Of a stretch of 8,215 nt of DNA, positions 7,601-8,215 are shown one piece after another. Made by a program: the position numbers and the translations under genes. Origin of the DNA: an uncultured Eubacteriales bacterium. GTDB taxonomy: Bacteria; Bacillota; Clostridia; Christensenellales; UBA1242. The notes beneath the pieces were generated by a model that had not been told where the DNA came from, ran no database searches, and saw only the letters and a program-made list of their open reading frames with translations. Location: contig CARBWQ010000029.1 of the NCBI GenBank assembly GCA_948949055.1, positions 1 through 8,215 on the forward strand, written 5' to 3'. Positions within the stretch are counted from its first letter, which is position 1, and every line of letters starts with the position of its first letter.

Positions 7601-8215
7601 AAAGTATTTATTCCCCATGGGATAACACTCCAACCTATTCAATAAACAACCTCTTTGATAATAATGATGAAACATTTATTCATAATAATAGAACTCCAAT
7701 TTCGCAGTCAAATCCATTTAGCGTAACTGCAAAATTAGATCAAACTCTTACTGCAAATAGACTCACCTTCCATGGTTCACAGGTTAATAATGGACGTTAT
7801 TCAACATATATGCCTAAGGATTTCAAGATTTGGGTTAAAGAAGGCGAAGACAGCGAATGGACACTTGTTTGTGACAGAACAAATGTATCTTATAGTAATC
7901 ACAAAACAATCGCAAACTTTGATAGATATTATACATTTAACTATTATAAAGTTGAAATTACTGCGACTCATGCAAGACAAAATCTAGGATACCTTTGCCT
8001 AAATAAGATTGAATTCTCTTCAATATTCTCACTCGCAAACGGCAAACAATATTCACCAGACAATCAAATGTTCACTTATAATGGCTCTTGGAGTGGAATG
8101 CAAACAAACTCTTCATTCGGTCATGTTTACATTGGAAAAGCTGGTGCAACTATGGAATTTGAATTTACAGGAAAAGACTTGCACTACTCTCGTCTGCTTC
8201 ATATGGAAAGAACTT
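4291..8215 (+). CDS. Membrane-anchored M60-family (enhancin/mucinase-like) metallopeptidase, 3' end cut
   Basis: The frame is open for 1308 codons and runs off the right edge. Visible order: a basic Ser/Thr-rich tail (1-87); a transmembrane helix (88-109) preceded by KKR, so N-in and C-out; an Asn-rich linker (111-137); an N-terminal region with VTGVYAPAGE at 321-330, typical of M60 proteins; the catalytic site H545-E-x-x-H549 with Glu561 twelve residues later, fitting the gluzincin HExxH-x(8-28)-E pattern; a beta-rich region (about 698-850); a PA14-like region (about 863-1006); a tandem repeat (1011-1050); a CBM32/F5-8C-like domain (about 1107-1244); and a last module cut by the edge. M60 enzymes cleave mucin-type O-glycosylated proteins using zinc, and attached sugar-binding domains hold them on the substrate. 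The protein is therefore probably a cell-surface mucinase. Its GC content and use of C-ending codons are higher than in the leftward genes. Any C-terminal wall anchor lies beyond the window. Confidence 0.88.
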   Translation, partial: MIENNRQNVTSKTQTSSRNLQSTTKSTTSRSATKPTSTISKTSGSANKTLNASSSTSKTSTASKLSSSSKSTGNKKPNKSNNNKKRNIIFIILAICAVIAIIVGVVLATSNKGSGNNNNNNDNNNPSQIVIPTPPNQGTYNRGDLKPGDAYENVTIGEETFYNKDEIVDYPYDITVSSTTMVGISDKQIGEVERDIPQTTRDEGLGVYPKYGYTLSTVIGSTDDKVATRNALIAESNYLCATGTYNNSGNGGSYSWMDENGYLYNGTTSAPSPSLDKLGNHRRLYKHSASVGLYLGDVSDDEPGIIKEVTIRPRGYTSYSVTGVYAPAGEIIKIQISEKDMNATGGITIHIGQALYNGQANNIWTAKGQMQRFPVILNTMIVNKNTATLNDGVYTAYVGSFLGGPLYIRNTAKTFTATISGGVTYSHFILGKTTKEEFEANAKSSAPYFDLEVWNYGVLHSGPKAYAKNFSYEDIYKAAILWEKVSSVTTTGSSQGIVFLYDPFVAAGAAVAFPGRSSVNCPTGWMANSLNYNGIVTSGAWGNFHEYHHNFQGYGVGNGGEVTNNGMSLVSYALFTKISSARGISSYGAAGLGGWNSYTSATWALQEVLKIPNGGTPSNGMQGLALYATLLHNFGANNYIQSKVQQQRHSYGQTYSGYLRAWQDITHNDMTYYFKDILKGITEEVAEKWRNPEYPTFVPVSSVYQTGRSYMYDGVKQTFKTMQPYVIPYGKPFTIDLNKYLAPSGQYAGGSIVIPDGFTYTIKNVSSPKSGNIQKIDDYQYLYTPGEDTFSGEIVATLQITKTDGAFTVDDVDLILEFEQTHETNKMVLTRTTYTYTTDNMYTDAQTAYENNFAGFETTNISDHTNPTQNCNTDIWFYPNTDANHEKYPNAPDSYFVHDNNIATVDGKVHFNEAGKYRFYLRGRMNCAVYYSIDGGETYNLGATIKDVSLPSNSSAFRLNDPNTYFDVELEDDSWVYFKSILIVQSSPMVSYIGLGYSKWQEPMFTIVTKYYDKDGNEVSSAEEAVRTETHYYDYRGNEVTEEEANRAELIPPTSTPAYLNAYNVEYEFPTNTTFETDYFYTREYYYTYSEDEKVLSANQTHVESIYSPWDNTPTYSINNLFDNNDETFIHNNRTPISQSNPFSVTAKLDQTLTANRLTFHGSQVNNGRYSTYMPKDFKIWVKEGEDSEWTLVCDRTNVSYSNHKTIANFDRYYTFNYYKVEITATHARQNLGYLCLNKIEFSSIFSLANGKQYSPDNQMFTYNGSWSGMQTNSSFGHVYIGKAGATMEFEFTGKDLHYSRLLHMERT
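5923..5973 (+). other. Zinc-binding catalytic motif of the M60 peptidase
   Basis: The codons for HEYHH start at 5923. His545 and His549 should bind zinc and Glu546 should act as the general base. Glu561 (codon 5971-5973), in a GNGGEVTNN context, is the likely third ligand. All key residues are present, so the enzyme should be active. The preceding GAWGNFHE context is also typical of M60 proteins. Confidence 0.85.
6877..7308 (+). other. PA14-like beta-sandwich region of the M60 protein
   Basis: Residues about 863-1006 contain VHFNEAGKYRFYLRGRMNCAV followed by YSIDGGETY, and later WVYFKSILIV with IGLGYSKW. This is the pattern of a PA14-like carbohydrate-binding beta-sandwich. The assignment rests on pattern alone, and the boundaries are rough. 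Confidence 0.45.
7321..7440 (+). repeat. Tandem 21-residue repeat inside the M60 protein
   Basis: Residues 1011-1030 (YYDKDGNEVSSAEEA and onward) and 1032-1050 (YYDYRGNEVTEEEANR and onward) are two diverged copies at a 21-residue period. They share YYDxxGNEV and an acidic EEA stretch. The copies look like linker or spacer units between binding modules. At DNA level they are clearly diverged, so this is an old duplication. Confidence 0.7.
7609..8022 (+). other. CBM32 / F5-8 type C-like sugar-binding domain
   Basis: Residues about 1107-1244 run from SPWDNTPTYSINNLFDNNDETF, the usual opening of discoidin-like domains, through LTANRLTFHG and a FKIWVKEG segment, to VEITAT and the closing LCLNKIEFS strand. 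The order of elements is that of a complete CBM32 domain. Such domains often bind galactose or N-acetylgalactosamine sugars of mucins; specificity here is not readable. Confidence 0.7.
8035..8215 (+). other. Start of a further beta-rich module, cut by the window edge
   Basis: From about residue 1249 the protein shows YNGSW, a SFGHVYIGKAGA segment and MEFEFTGKDL. This resembles the opening of small carbohydrate-binding or esterase-associated beta-sandwich modules. The end is missing, so the family cannot be settled. Confidence 0.35.

Noticed and set aside
6737..7987. Short frames on both strands (6737-6997, 7448-7675, 7772-7987)
   Set aside because: All lie inside the continuous M60 frame and show His/Leu/Ile-rich shadow composition without start signals.
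1..8215. Mollicute code (TGA as tryptophan), tRNA genes, CRISPR arrays, insertion sequences
   Set aside because: Tryptophan is TGG, TGA serves as a stop, and I saw no cloverleaf, spaced direct repeats, transposase frame or terminal repeats.

Overview
The window comes from an AT-rich genome. Sampled 60-base lines are about 23% GC in the leftward genes and about 38% GC in the large rightward gene. The genome uses the standard code: tryptophan is TGG throughout, the exporter-like gene ends on TGA, and no in-frame TGA occurs in the 3.9 kb rightward reading frame. Shine-Dalgarno sites (AAGGAG, GAGGAG, AAAGGA) and sigma70-type promoters are easy to see. This fits a low-GC Bacillota-type bacterium, probably host-associated because of the mucin-protease-like surface protein. 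The exact lineage is inferred and not settled by the sequence.

Layout. Four genes read leftward (minus strand) and one very large gene reads rightward. From right to left on the minus strand they are: a 410-residue multi-pass membrane protein of MATE/flippase type (2910-4142); a radical SAM enzyme with a C-terminal twitch-like cysteine set (1816-2790); a small two-helix membrane protein whose start looks frameshifted (1203-1709, upstream start at 1719); and a DUF6270-like protein cut by the left edge (1-988). On the plus strand, from 4291 to the right edge and still open, is a membrane-anchored M60-family (enhancin/mucinase-like) zinc metallopeptidase. It has a basic, Ser/Thr-rich cytoplasmic tail, one transmembrane helix, a catalytic domain with HEYHH and a downstream Glu, a PA14-like region, a tandem 21-residue repeat, a CBM32/F5-8C-like domain and a further module cut by the edge.

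Control. The exporter-like gene and the M60 gene diverge from a short region (4143-4290), each with its own promoter. The M60 promoter is near consensus (TTGACA, 17-base spacer, TGaTACAAT). The DUF6270-like gene has an equally good promoter (TTGACA, 17 bases, TGaTATATT). The radical SAM gene has an extended -10 so close to its ATG that its mRNA may be leaderless, and a perfect 16-bp palindrome sits at the -35 position. Related AT-rich inverted repeats lie at the M60 and DUF6270-like promoters.

How the genes may work together. The M60 protein probably degrades host mucin-type glycoproteins outside the cell. The radical SAM gene and the transporter gene are neighbours in the same direction, with a tiny ORF between them that has a good ribosome binding site. 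They could form an enzyme-plus-exporter pair, which is an inference. No mobile element, CRISPR array, tRNA or rRNA is visible. No stretch longer than 300 bases lacks a gene; the longest gap is 989-1202.
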